Assembly: GCA_965112735.1 (NCBI GenBank)
Contig: OZ218953.1
Span: 434,001-498,000, forward strand
Length of the DNA: 64,000 nucleotides
Direction of reading: 5' to 3'
Source: Phaeosaccion multiseriatum
Lineage: Eukaryota > Ochrophyta, other classes
The translations under genes were made by a program, and so were the position numbers. The notes under the pieces were generated by a model. It saw only the letters and a list, made by a program, of their open reading frames with translations, made no database searches and was not told the DNA's origin. The number at the start of each line of letters is the position of its first letter. The first letter of the stretch is position 1. This document shows positions 16,795 to 28,949 of this stretch, in pieces.

Positions 16795-19700
16795 CAAAAG
16801 CAGAGACAAGACGACAAGAAGTGCGATAGCAGGCGGGCTCCTCAACAAGAAAGCACAATAAACAAGTCCCCCTGGCCACGCTGTGCCCTCCCCCACCCCC
16901 CTCCCTCAACTCGTCGTCACCCGCCTCCCTCTCGCTCTCCCCCACCCCTCTCCTTCCTCTCTATTCACTGGACGTACCGTGCCCAAAGCGGTGACGAGCG
17001 CAAACTCTTGATTGGGGGCCTTGGCGTCAGGGTTTTTGTCCAAAATGTCGGGGGGAAGCTCCCGAGCGTTGGCCGCCTGCACGCGCTGGGCCTCCTTCTC
17101 GTTCTCCTCCTGCTCCGCTACTTGCTCCGCTGCCGCCTCGTCCACTGGGGTTGGAGGGGGGAAGAGTGAGAGAGAGGGAGGGGGAGGGGGAGGAGGCGTG
17201 AGGATTATCGCTGTGTGTGTGTGTGTGTGTGTTACGTCCGCCTTGTACACACACGAGCAGGGCCTCACCCACACACGCACAATCACACACACATGGCGAT
17301 ACGCACCGATGGACTTGTTGAGGAGGGCCTTGCATTTGGCGACAACGTCCTGCCCGTACTCAATGTTCATGGCCGTGGCCGCCTCCAGCAGCTCCCTCAT
17401 CCTCACGATGGATGGCTTGGGCTTGTCAAGCTCAGCCCTCATGCGGCTGAGCACCTCCTCCTCCTGCAGCTGCTTGAGCTCCTTGCGCACCTATGGAGAG
17501 AGGTGGACAGGAGAGGAAGAAAAGAGACTTGGAAGGAGCACACCACCGCTACAGCTCCTACTCGGCGTATCACTCTCCAGACAAGATACATTTGTCTGGA
17601 CACAGACAGAGAGAGAGAGAGAGAAGAGTGACGCAGCACCTCCTCCTTCTGCCTCTGCTTCAACTTGAGCTTCTGCCTCTGCTTCAACTTGAACTCGTTG
17701 CGTACCTTACGCCCGTCTGCGAGGTCCGCCTCTGGCACGCCAAGCTCCTCTCCCTCCGCAAGTAGCCTGTCCCGAGGGGGCAAGTCGGTCGGTGAGAGTG
17801 AATCGTATCAAGCAATCAGCTAAGCAGTCAAAGGTAGGTAGGTAGGTAGGTAGGTAGCTAGCTAGCATGCCAATGCCGCGAATGCCCTCCACATGTTCAT
17901 ACGCACTACCCCTACATAACATCCCTGTAGGGAGAAAGGAGTGTCAGAGAACAGAGAACATCACGCAAGTAGTACAACCAACACGCCTACTGACCTGTCC
18001 AGCGAGCCGAGGACCTTGTAATCCTGCCTCTTCATACCCCTCCTTGCCTCCGTCACCATCTTGTTCATGCCGGCCATGAACTCCTTCCGCCTCTGCAAGG
18101 TGCGGGCGTAATCGCGAGCTTCCCGCAGCTGAGAGGGGTGAGAGGGGTGAGGGGGATCAGATGGGTTGGGGGGGAGAATGAGACGAAACTGTCGAAACTG
18201 TGCACATCTGCCACCATCTCCATATCACCGTACCCTCTGCTGCCATCCCATCCCATGTCATTCATCACTGTACCTGCGAGTCCGGCACTCCCGCCGCGGC
18301 AGCATCTTGCAGCGCCGCGAGGAGCCCCTCGAAGTTGTCGCTGTCCTTGGCGGCAGCCACCTTGGCCAGAGCTCGCCGCTGCTTGATAGCCTGCACCTCC
18401 ACCTTGGCTTGCGCCACTAGTGGGTCCTTAAGCCGCAGCTCCGTGCTCAGCTCCAAGGCCACCTCCATGTCTGACAGAGTAGAACAGTTGGTGATATACG
18501 GAGCAGCAGCGGGCAGGTGACAGGAGAGAGATGTCAGCAACAAGGGTACACCAAAGCAAGCAAGCCGCGGGGGGAGCAGAGAAGCACTAGGCTCGCTCCT
18601 CTCCGCGAGTCCTAAGAGCAGCCAAAGACACACCCTCGGCCTCACCCCCCCTACTGTGAACTGATTGAGGTACTTGCTTACCCTCGAGGTTTCCGGTGGC
18701 GATTGAGTCCTTGAGACTCTGCAGCACCTGCTTCTTCACCGCTGCTTCCCTCACAGCGTCCAGCTGCCGCACTGTGCTCGACCGCAGGAAGATCTAGAGG
18801 CACACAGGCAAACGTAAGGGGAGGGGGGGGGGGACAACGGAGTGAAGGCATGGCCCCTGCTGCCCATGTGCCTGTCCGCATGCCTGCCCATATGCCTGCC
18901 CATATGCCTGCCTGTCTGCCTGCCTGTATGCCTGGCATGCATGCTAAACACACTAACCTTGGACTGCCCCACCATGTAGTCCATCTCCGTCATATGGCCG
19001 AGCTTCACAAGCTCGGCCGCTGTGGCCACGCTCTGGGGTCTGTTGTATTGTTGAAAGGCCACGCACACACACAATAGAAGGAGGAGGAGGGCCGGTAGGG
19101 TATGTTAGGACAGAGCCGGAGAGAGAGAGAGGGAGAGAGTGACGTAAAGTAGACTTGCCACACAGGAGCGTGTGCGTGCGTGTGCGTCAAAGGGCGTGTG
19201 CGTGCGTGTGCGCGTACCTGGCCTTGAGTCCCTGCTCGTCGATGACGGGCGCATCTCCCTTCTTGGCCACCGCCCTCTGCGTCAGCGCCTTCCGGTTGGG
19301 CTCCATGGGGTTGCCGAGGCCCGCCAAAGACGAGTACTTGCTGATGAACTCTCTATGCTCATCAAACAAGGGCAAGGACAAGGAGAGCAAAGGAAAGAAC
19401 ACACACACGCACAAGCACACATGAGGGAGGCGGGGAGGCGGGGAAGAGAGGCTTGAGTGACGCAGCAGCATGCGGTGAGAAAACATACACACACACACAC
19501 ACACGAGCCAGCGCCTGAGGCAAAGCCGCAGCAGAGTCACAGTCCGTACGAGGGAAAGACACGGCCCACGAGCACCGATCCATCGACATCCCTCCAGCCC
19601 CCCCCCCTCCCTCCCTCCCTCCCTCTCTTCCTGTTGACTTACTGGTGGGGGTATCTGACGCTGAAGCCCTTCTGGCGCACCTCCACCACTGAGATCATGC

Positions 19701-20272
19701 CCATCCACTCCAGCTGCTGAAGCACGTAGGCACCGGTGAATGTGTTCGGTACCTTTGGATGGATGGCAGCGACGGATGGCAGCGACGGATGGCAACAGAT
19801 GATACCATACAACAGGGAAGGAAGGGAAGGAAAGGGAAGGGGAGAGGAGTGAGTGGTAAGAAATGGGGCACACACAATTCCCTTCCCCTTCCGCAGCTCT
19901 CGCAGCATGTCGTGATGTGGCGAGGGCCCCCTCTCCTCCTCTCCTCTTCTCTCCTCTCCTGCCCCCCTGTCTTATCCCCATACGCCTCTACCCCCGACCC
20001 ACCTGCAGCTCGTTGGGCTTGACGCAGCGAATGTAGTGTGGCGAGGTGTCTCCGATCATCTGCAGCAGCTCCGTCAGAGAGATTTGGAACTTGCCTGAGA
20101 GGGTGAGAGGGTAAGAGGAAGAGAGAGTGAGAGACAGAAAGAGAGACAGGAAGGGAGAGAGAGAGAGAGAGACAAACTAATTTTGCCCACTTGCCCTACT
20201 TGACTTGCCTGACACGAAGGAAGAAGAGCCCTTCTTACGCGTTCCCGTCGAGACCTTCCGTCTGCTTGCATG

Positions 20273-20311
<39 letters not shown>

Positions 20312-23300
20312 GAGAATGGAAGGGGGACAGCATCGCACAGCACAGCAGCGCAAAAGAGGTGAGAGGAGGGGGTAAGAGGCCTGCCCTCCCACCCAACACA
20401 ACACAGCAAGCCAAGCAAAGCGGCGGATCCCTCTGCTCTCGCCCTCCACTTCCTCCTTCCCCCTCCCCTGCAGTGATCCTTTCTCTCCCTCTCTGACGCT
20501 GACCCACCTGTGCCCTGCCTCCTCTTTGTCATCCGGTGAGTCAGCAAGCAGGCCCGCGATGAATTTGTCCGAGCTGAGACCACCGCGTGAAAGGGGGGCA
20601 GGCAGGGCATAGAGGGGGGGGGTTGAGTCTTGTTGTACATCTACGTGAGTACATGAGCGGGGCCTTCCCCTCCTCCCTCCCCCTGATCCTCTGCCTCTCT
20701 TAACCATCGTCCCCTCCTCCCACCCTCCCTCTGTATCACCAACCCGCTTACCTGGCGATGACCAGCTCCTTGAGGGTGGTGGGCACTTCATCCTTGTTCT
20801 TCTCCACGAAGCTCCCAATCGTGTACGTCACCTCCCCGGCGAAGTGGCGGATGCAGAACCGCCCCTCGTTGCCCTGTTTGGGGGTCCATGATTGGGAGGG
20901 GGGGGGGTGATTGGGAGTCATGCTTGGAGGGGTAGGCCATACACACGCACACACACACTTCATTTGTCGGTATCTCAGCTTTAGTTTCAGTTTATGGGGG
21001 CTACCTACACCCTCACCCACACCCACACGCACACACCTGGCTGCTTCTGGACTTGCCCACTCGGGGATTGGTGAATACGTCACTCTTGCCCAGCAGCTGC
21101 TGTTGGTAGCGCTTCAGCAGGTTCTCGCTGTGGAGGCAAAGCAAGACAAGGTAAGGTAAAGCAAACCGCGATCAGAAGAGAATATAGGAGAGGCATGGCG
21201 CGATATTGGGGTCGGGTGGAGCGTAGGGTCGGGGGGTGAGGGTAGAAGGTCGGGTCGATGAATGTTGTATAATGACTGATGTATGTATGCATGTATGTAT
21301 GCCTGTGTGCCTTTACCTGGAGCCGTTCTTGAGGGTGGTCTCCTCGTTGAGCAGACTCAACACCCCCATGGGCTTGGCCTCGAGCACCGACAGCGTGTCG
21401 GAGTTGTCAAGGAAGTCCACCTTACACTTCTCCTTGAACACCTGAGAGCATCACCACATGAGGACGGGATGGACGGACGTACATGAGCAAGCATAAACAC
21501 AATCACGGCATGGGGTAATGAGCTTTTGGACGTAACTGCCACCCACTGCCGCCCTCCACGCACTGTCTGCATGTATGTACCATCCACTGCCATCTGTATG
21601 GCCGTACCTGGTCGAGGCCTTCCACCTTGAACTCTGCCTCCTGCAGCTTGAACACATAGAAGTTGAACTGCTGCTGCAGGCGCTCATTGGCGTAGTTGAT
21701 CAGCAGCTGGAAGGGTGGGTGGGGGGGGGGACAGACAAGAGAAAAGTAGTGTGAGAGAGTGGGGGAGAGAGAGCAGACCGACAGGCAGGCAGGCATACGG
21801 GCAGGCAGGTACTTTACAGGCAGTTTGTACCTGCTCCAGCGAGTTGGTGCCGAAGGCCTCAAAGCCGAAGATGTCAAGCAACCCAATGAAACGCTGGGCA
21901 CCTGCAAGAGACGGGGAAGAGGGGCGGTGGAGACGGGAGGCTTGAGAGAGATGACAAAGCAAAGAGAGGCGGTGCGTAGAGACACACATCCGCACGGTAC
22001 AGAGAGAAAGAGGAAGGAAGAGAGAGAGAGAGAGGCTCTTGGCTTGCCCCCCCCTCCCATCCACTGCCATCCATCCCACGTACCTGTCTTGTTGCGACCC
22101 ATCATTGCTCTGTTGAGGGACTGATTCACCTTGTCCACAACGAAGTTGAACAGCGCATTGTAGAGCGACTTTGCCACCGCGTTACGTGAAGCGGAGGCCT
22201 CCTCGGGGGTCTCCTGCAGTAGTTGGTCATACATGCAGGGAGGGAGTGAGCAGGCCTGCTCTACCTTTCATCTCTCATCATCATCATCATCATCATCACC
22301 ATCACTCCATTAACTTCTCTCCACGCCCTACACCCGAGACGCACGTACGCACACACACACACACACGCACTTACGCACACACGCACATACACACACACGC
22401 ACGCACGCACGCACCGGCACGTTGACCATGAACTGGCTGGAGCCCTGCCCGTTTCTGTTGCCGAGGAGCTTCACAGTAAGGGCCTCCTGCAGCCGCTCGG
22501 GGGGCACTCCCATCAGGAGCGCCGCCGTCTGGAGGGAGGGGGAGTTAATACCACCTCGCACCTGTTTGGGTTGTTCGGCATGCAAGGAGTGGGTAGACAG
22601 GGGATGGCAGGGGGACACAGGAGGAGATGTTAGGTTGTTGGGATAGCAGGACAGGGCAGGGCAGGGCCAGCGAGGGACGACAAGAGCCACGGCAAAGCGG
22701 GTTCACAGAGAGAGAGAGAGAGAAGAGAGAGTCAGATGGGTGTTGAGTCAAGGCAATGACTCACCTTGGAGCCGTTGTCCTGGTTCTCAATAGCGATGGA
22801 GTCGAACTCGAGGTTTCCGAGGTGCAGCACCGCCGCCACGGCCCTGTACAGCCCCATCTGAGCCGTCTCCTCCAGCCCGATGCTCTCCAGGCAGTCCTGA
22901 GGGGGGTGGCAGTGGATGGCAAGAGAGAGATTGATGAGGGAGAGAGACGGAGAGAGACAGCGGGTGTGGTGACGAATCACCGGTATGTCGTTGTCCACCC
23001 TCCCACCCTCCCACTCTCTCACCCTCCCCCCCCTGCCATCCTTCGCTCCCTACCCCCCCAACGTCGCACCCCCCCCCCCCCTCCCCCCTGCCCTTGTCCC
23101 TCACCCTGATCTGAGCAAAGTCCGCCTGGTCATCCATGCCCTCAATCTCCGTGCATCCTCCGCCATTGAGGTACGCGAAAGCCTCGGGCCCTCCCGCCAG
23201 GCCAAGTTCCTCCCATTTGGGATCCGCTCCCTTGACGAGCTGCGCACGAGAGAGCCGTGGGACAGTTTCAGACAGTTTCAGGGAAAGAGAGAGATGGGGC

Positions 23301-26300
23301 CAAAGCAGGGCAGGCCAAAGCAGACCCCCCACCCCTCAGACGCAATAATCCATCTCTGCGTTTGAAGTCAATGCCAACAGATGACAATTACTGACCTGGT
23401 AGAAGATGTGGTAGTTCCTCTCCCCGGGCAGCTGCTGCACCACTCGGATCTTCTCCAGCAGGTATGTCGTGACGCGGCCGCCCGCCACCACCCCGCTGTT
23501 GTGCATCGTCACCTGCGGATGGGGGATGGCAGGGGATGAAGCAGAGGACAGCAGTGGATGAGGAGGGCATGGTACCAGAGGGCTCTCGATCAGACGGCAG
23601 ACGAGTGTGTATTATAGAGAAGCACAAGCACATGGTGGCGATGCAAGAGAAAGGCAAGCGCGGCAATGGACTCTCTTCTCTCTGTGTGGGCAGCACAGCT
23701 TGTTGGTCACTTGGGAGAGAGTTGTTGCAGCTAGCTGAGGAGCCTCTGCCTTTCGCTGGCTTTCGCCGCGCTGCCTGCCTTGCCCCCTGTTGACCGGACC
23801 AGGCCGCGTCGCTCACGGGGTGCGAATGAATCTTTGGTTCATGGCGTCCGCCTTTCACCTTTCGTTGTCCACCAAGCCCATCTGCAGCATAGACGCCATT
23901 CACCATCCTATGCGATTCCTCTCTCTCGTCTGCCTCTCTTTCTCTCCCCCCCCCCCCCACATCCATACCTGAATGTACTTCCCGAACCTCGAGGAGTTGT
24001 TGTTGCGCAGCGTTTTGGCATTTGCAAAGCCCTCCATAATGGGGTTACTCTTCAGTATACACTCTTCCACGCTTGCCTGCTCCTCCCGCTCCCCTGATGC
24101 CGTCATCAGCCCACTCCCAGCCCTCTGCTCTCCGTTCGCGCCCTTCTTTCGAATGCTGGTGGAAGGCCGGCGGATAGCGATGCCAGGCTCATTGGCGAGG
24201 CGTTCCTCCTCTGAAGCCTGTGTGGTGTGGAGTGGAGCGTATCAAGATATGATGATGATGATGATGACGATGATGATGATAGTGTATACAGAGAGAGGCC
24301 AAAGCAGAGTTCAGTTCAGTTGAGCTCAGTTCAGGTCATGCACGGAGCTTGGTCGTCGTCGATGAGACACCGTCTTGCCCCTCTTCTCTCCTCGCCTCGA
24401 CTCGACTCTCAGATACGGCCTCTCATCTCCTCTCTCCTCTCCTCCATCTCTTCCCATCCCCTCTCCCCCTCTCTCCCCTCCCCCCACCCTTCCCACCGCA
24501 CCTGGCTCCTCTCGCTGAGATACTGCAGGAGGTACTTGGTGGTTTCCGTCTTCCCTGCCCCAGACTCTCCGCTAATCAAGATACTCTGACTCTTGTGGTC
24601 CGACAGCAGCCCTGCGACCCGAGTAGTTGTTGACCAGAGGCAGGCAAGAGAGAAAGAGGAGGAGGAGGAGGAGGAGGAGGGAGGGCGGAGGAGGAGGACG
24701 GAGAGGAGGCAGTTCGAGGGTCAGCCAGCGACAGCCGATATGGGGTCCTTCGTACGCCCTTCTTCAGCCTCGAGACAGAGCGGGGGTATATGCCCGCTCT
24801 CTTCCGGGTTGGTCGCGACCCATCCCTTGGGACTCCGAGAGGACATGTAAGGACCCATGTGTTCCTTCTTCCTTCCTCCTCACCTCTGTATGCGAGCTCC
24901 ATGAGCATGAAGGGATGCGGGGCGGGGTTGTCATTGGTTGCCATCGTCGTGTAGATTGCCTACAAGCCGCAGCGAGGGAGCGAGAGAGGAAGGAGAGGGA
25001 GGCACAGAGAAGGGGGCGGTGCAAGTGAGGCACCAACCTCATGCACACCTACAACGTGCCGATTGCGAGAGAGCCCTTAAAGTCAATACGCGTACACATT
25101 CGCTGCCCCCCTCCCCCCCGCCCAACAGAAGAGGAAGAGAGGCACTCGGCTGCTGCTGCTGTTGTTGTTGTTGCTGCTGCTGCTGCTGCTGCTCCTTTGT
25201 CGCCTTGCTCCTCACCTTTTGCGCGTCATCGTAAAGCGAGTTGATTCTCTTGTAGGGGTTGACAGCCACGAGGATGGAGCTCACAGACGTGTAGATGTGG
25301 TCCTGCCCGTAGCGCACCTGCACACCGCACACACAACACGCAGAAAAGCCGCGATGCAGAGACGAGAGGAGTCAGAGAGCCACAGGGAAGGAAGCACAAC
25401 GGTTGAGATGCAAGTAGGCCCAAGAGAACTGCCTCGAGTCGAGCAGAGGGGAGGAGAGCAGTGCTTAGGCTTCATGCTCTTGTGTATCATCATCCCCTTC
25501 CCTTCCTTTGCTGCCTTTACGTAAGTCTTACGTACCCGCAGGTTGTGCAGCACGGAGCCCACCGTTAGCGTGTCCATCTTGACCATGTCTCCCACTCCCT
25601 CAAGAGAGAGGGGGTCGCACAGCTGGACTTCCTTACCAGAGTGGAGCTACGGGGAGGTGCGGAGGAGAGAGGGAGGAGGATTTGTTAGTTTGGTTAGTGG
25701 GGAGCGGTTGTTATCTGGGAGGAGGGGCAAAGGAGGTAATGGTGCCACGGAGCAGCGGGCCATCCACCCCAGGCCCAAGGGCGTGTAGGCTACTTCTGCA
25801 TAAGGTGGTAGCACTGCTGCTGGGGCCTCTGACAGTGGCCCAGCGCTTGGCCCTGGTACCCCTGAGCTTCGACGGAAAGGCAGCAGGCAGAGAGCAGCGA
25901 CGGGACCACTGTACTCTCCCTCCCGACCAGAGGAAAAGGCTCTGCCTGGCCACTCCGCATGGAGCAAAGCACTGTCTCTGCAGCAGTCTCAAGGAGGATG
26001 CCTCACGTCCCGCCGTTGTCAGTCCACAATGCCACGTTTATTTCGTTGGCTCGACTGCTCACCCAGCCTGAAGTCCGTGCTTATCCCCCCCCCTGATCGA
26101 CTCGCTTCTCGCAACGCCTCTCGTGCTCTTCCCCACATGGTGGCACATCGTGACCCCCTCCCCTTCTGTTCGTGATTCTTCCTCCATCCTCAAACGAGCA
26201 ACCGCATGCGCCTCCACCCTTCCCACACTCCAACTCAGGATACTTTCCGCACTGTTGCAGCACTCGAGGAGTGCCACTGTCCAACCCACTCCGATGGAGG

Positions 26301-26621
26301 CAAGATGGAGGCGGCAAAGGAGAGAACAGGAGCGGGAAAATAGGACCAACTCCACCACCCCAACGTCGCGTCGTATGTAAACCGCTGCGGCGAGACTACG
26401 CTTGCCCCCCCACCCCACCATACCTTACACTCCTCCTCCCTAAAGGAGTTGTCTGTTCTCACCTCTTGATCGTTGAGCATCATGGTGGCCTTGCCGGGGC
26501 ACGCAACCGTGACCTCCCTGCTCGACCCCAGCCCGCTTATCCTGGTCACGCTCCCCAGCACCCATCCCTCGTGATCGTCCCTCACGAACACCGCGCCCCC
26601 CTCCTGCAGCTCAGACGCCAT
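11505..26621 (-). CDS. Unconventional myosin heavy chain with pleckstrin-like and C-terminal ankyrin-repeat tail
   Basis: Actin-based motor, 41 exons, 5373 nt, 1790 residues. Exons (descending): 26621-26463, 25646-25536, 25317-25216, 24959-24884, 24611-24502, 24217-23969, 23512-23396, 23239-23105, 22896-22765, 22528-22415, 22213-22084, 21901-21831, 21706-21608, 21441-21317, 21127-21037, 20873-20752, 20573-20508, 20261-20209, 20094-20003, 19752-19643, 19352-19218, 19039-18958, 18793-18682, 18470-18274, 18128-17995, 17766-17640, 17490-17307, 17144-16978, 16664-16608, 16386-16252, 16122-16019, 15812-15570, 15298-14991, 14794-14640, 14425-14321, 13991-13881, 13489-13301, 12895-12846, 12559-12273, 11976-11871, 11625-11505. 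The motor (to ~835) has P-loop GESGAGKTE (164-172), switch [17 protein letters not shown], switch II DIFGFE (488-493), actin-site [13 protein letters not shown] and the converter end GQSK/IFLR. The tail has helical repeats with no clear IQ motif, a PH-like region (~1233-1416) and ankyrin repeats (~1504-1780; e.g. [19 protein letters not shown]). Exon 18 uses a GC donor. Exon 26 may be shorter (alternative donor at 17706). The tail domain calls are less certain than the motor. Confidence 0.9.
11641..11680 (-). repeat. (GGA)n microsatellite in the last myosin intron
   Basis: A GAG/GGA run on the plus strand, so (CTC)n on the sense strand, forms the pyrimidine tract before the last myosin exon. 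A (CA)n run at 11820-11860 lies in the same intron. Confidence 0.85.
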
Positions 26622-27128
26622 GGCTCCTTGCCCGCCCGCCTTGAGCCTGCCAGCAACAAGTGCTCAGTGCTTATTCGCAGGCGTTTGTGAGTTGGACGTG
26701 TATGGGTCTTGCCGAAAAAAGAGTGCCCCCTCCTCCGCCCGCCTCTCTCCCGCTCGGCAACTGCCCAGGCAGGCACGTTAGCACCCGGACCTACTGCTGC
26801 GAGTCCACTGTGTCCCCTCTGCCCCCTCCCGTCTTGGTCGTTCCTCCTTTTGGATGACAAAGCAAGGCCTCCCTGTGAAAACCCCGGGGGTCATCCCGGC
26901 TAAATCCTCTTCGGACGAAAAGTAAGATCCTGGTTTGGGGTGCGGCTCAGTGTCTCGGCAGCACTCCACCTTGGGAGGAAATAAAGACGGTAGGGAGTGA
27001 GGGAGGAGAGGGCTGGCCAGAGGCTGGGCCAGGTTTGATGTAGAAACTCGCGTCCGTAGGGAGTAGAGCCTCCAAAACAGACCCGAGGAAGAACAAAACT
27101 TGCCTCTTTTTTTTTTTTAGGGAGGAGC
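26622..27128. promoter_or_regulatory. Divergent intergenic region between the myosin and PITH-domain genes
   Basis: 507 bp separate the two start codons, which face away from each other, so both promoters must lie here or overlap. No TATA box or named factor site is obvious. A poly-T run (27109-27118) followed by AG lies 9-18 bp upstream of the PITH ATG and could be a leader intron acceptor or part of the initiator. Confidence 0.45.
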
Positions 27129-27922
27129 ATGTCCGGCTGCAGGGAGGAGCACGAGGGGGCCGGGGGAGGCGAGGGTCATGACCACAACCACAACCACGGC
27201 CACAGCCACGACCACGATCATTCGCATGACGTCGAGGTGCGCAGGGTAGCCTTGAGGCAGGGGAATTTGAGTTGTGTACCGACTCCGCTCCCCTCACAAC
27301 TCCCGTGTCTGCTCTTCAGGACCCGGACGGCTTCAGCCTCTTCGGACACATCGACACGAGTCGGGTGCGCTGCCTCAACGAGCGAAGCGCTGGGGAGGGA
27401 CTTCATTGCCTCAAGGTACGCCTCTTGCTGATTAACTTGCTCAATTCTTGTTTCCTTGACTCTTTGCCCCCCGCTCTTCCCTAGCCCTATGACCGGCGGC
27501 GGGACTTGGAGCCTGTGGTGAGGAGCAATGAGGACGATCCCGAGCTGCTTATGTACATTCCATTTACACACGTCGTCAAGGTGAAAGCCATCAGTGTGAG
27601 GGGCGGGCCGGGAGGCACCGCACCCAGCAAAATGAAAGTGTGAGTGTGTCAAAAGAAAGGCAGGGGGTGGGCCCAGCAAGGAGCCTTCAGTTCGACTTTT
27701 AAAGTAGGAGCTCTCCAACAAGTCCAAGGAGGATAGAGCCCCGATTCCGAGTGGTGCCGTCTAACTCTCTCTCTCTCCGTCTGTCTCAGGTGGGTCAATC
27801 GAGACGACATAGACTTCGCCAATGCCGCAGAGCTGCCGGCCGTGCAGACGAACGAGGTGTGTGTGGCACCGAGAGGAGAGCACCGCGGCTGTGGCGACAC
27901 TTCAGTTGCCGTCGAGGAGGAG

Positions 27923-27970
<48 letters not shown>

Positions 27971-28340
27971 CACCAGGCTCTACCTTTTCTTTGCTCCTCT
28001 CTGCTCTGCGTTTCCTGTCTTACTACCCCAGTAACCCCCCCCTCCCTCCCTCCCTCCCCTTGTCTGCCCGCAGCTCGTGAACGGTGAGGGCTCTGCGGTG
28101 GAGGTGGACTACCCTGCCAAGATGAGCAAGATGCAAAACGTCAGCGACATTACCATATTCTTCCCTGAAAATTTTGGGGGCGTACAGGGTGAGGAGATGA
28201 GCACGGTGCTGTCCTACCTGGGCTTCAAGGGAGAGGCGACCTCCTTTAAGGGAGGCACGGTGGAGTGCGTGTATGAGGCCAAGCCCAACCATGCGGACCA
28301 TAAGAAAGCTGGGGCGGACATGCCCCCAACCATATTATGA
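27129..28340 (+). CDS. PITH-domain protein (PITHD1-like) with histidine-rich N-terminus
   Basis: Five exons: 27129-27236, 27320-27415, 27485-27639, 27790-27856, 28074-28340; 693 nt, 230 residues. The N-terminus is a His-rich run (HDHNHNHGHSHDHDHSHD), as in animal PITHD1, and could bind metal. The PITH domain follows: the RVRCLNE motif, then LLMYIPFTHVVKVKAISV, PSKMKVWVNRDDIDFANA, and the C-terminal strands FKGGTVECVYEAKPNHADHK. The PITH (proteasome-interacting thioredoxin) fold is known from TXNL1, where it contacts the proteasome. No thioredoxin domain precedes it here, so this is the stand-alone PITHD1 type. The donor of exon 3 was chosen so that AAAGT plus GTGGGTC keeps the frame. The final ~30 bp including the stop are repeated just downstream. 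Confidence 0.92.
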
Positions 28341-28567
28341 CAAAGTGACACGGACCGGGGGGGGGGGGAGGGAGGAGGAGAGGGAGGAGCGGAGCAATGT
28401 ACATACATGTGGGCGGGAAAGAGGGGCGGACATGCCCCCAACCATATTATGACAAAGTGACACGGACCGGGGAGGGGAAGGGGGGAGGAGGAAGATGAGG
28501 TGGAGGACGAGGAGAGGGAGGAGCGGGAGGAGCGGAGCGCTGTCCATGCATGTGGGCGGGAAAGAGG
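28311..28567 (+). repeat. ~115-bp tandem duplication covering the PITH gene stop
   Basis: The block that begins ggggcggacatgcccccaac and runs past the stop codon through gacacggaccggg occurs at 28311 and again at about 28424. The following catgtgggcgggaaagagg also recurs. The second copy lies in the 3' untranslated region. Confidence 0.85.
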
Positions 28568-28949
28568 GGGCGGGGGGGCGGAAGGAGCCGAAACACGGCC
28601 TAGAGAGAGTGAGAGAGTGGAGTAGGGGAGGGAAACCGCCGGGAGAATGTGGAAGGGAGACCGGGGGGGGGAGAGTGGGGATGAACCCTAACCCTCCTCA
28701 CTCCTCCTCTGCAGTGTGTATGGCAGGATAGAAGATGATAGAGCAGGGTAGAGAGCATGAAGGGTGGGTAGAAACAGCGCACCCCGGCTCCAAACCTTTT
28801 TCTATTAATACGCATCTAAAAGAGTGAATGGAATCGAATGGAATGGGGGTTTTCATCATTGCCTTATTACATGATTTCCCCCCCCATATATGCCTTGCCG
28901 CCGGACTTCACACGATTTCACTGCCTTCCTCTTTTCTCTTCAAAACAAA
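28341..28949. other. Spacer between the PITH gene and the helical-repeat gene
   Basis: This contains the second copy of the PITH 3'-end duplication, purine-rich sequence to ~28680 and an AT-richer segment at 28795-28950 just upstream of the next ATG, a candidate promoter and leader. No gene seen. Confidence 0.5.
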
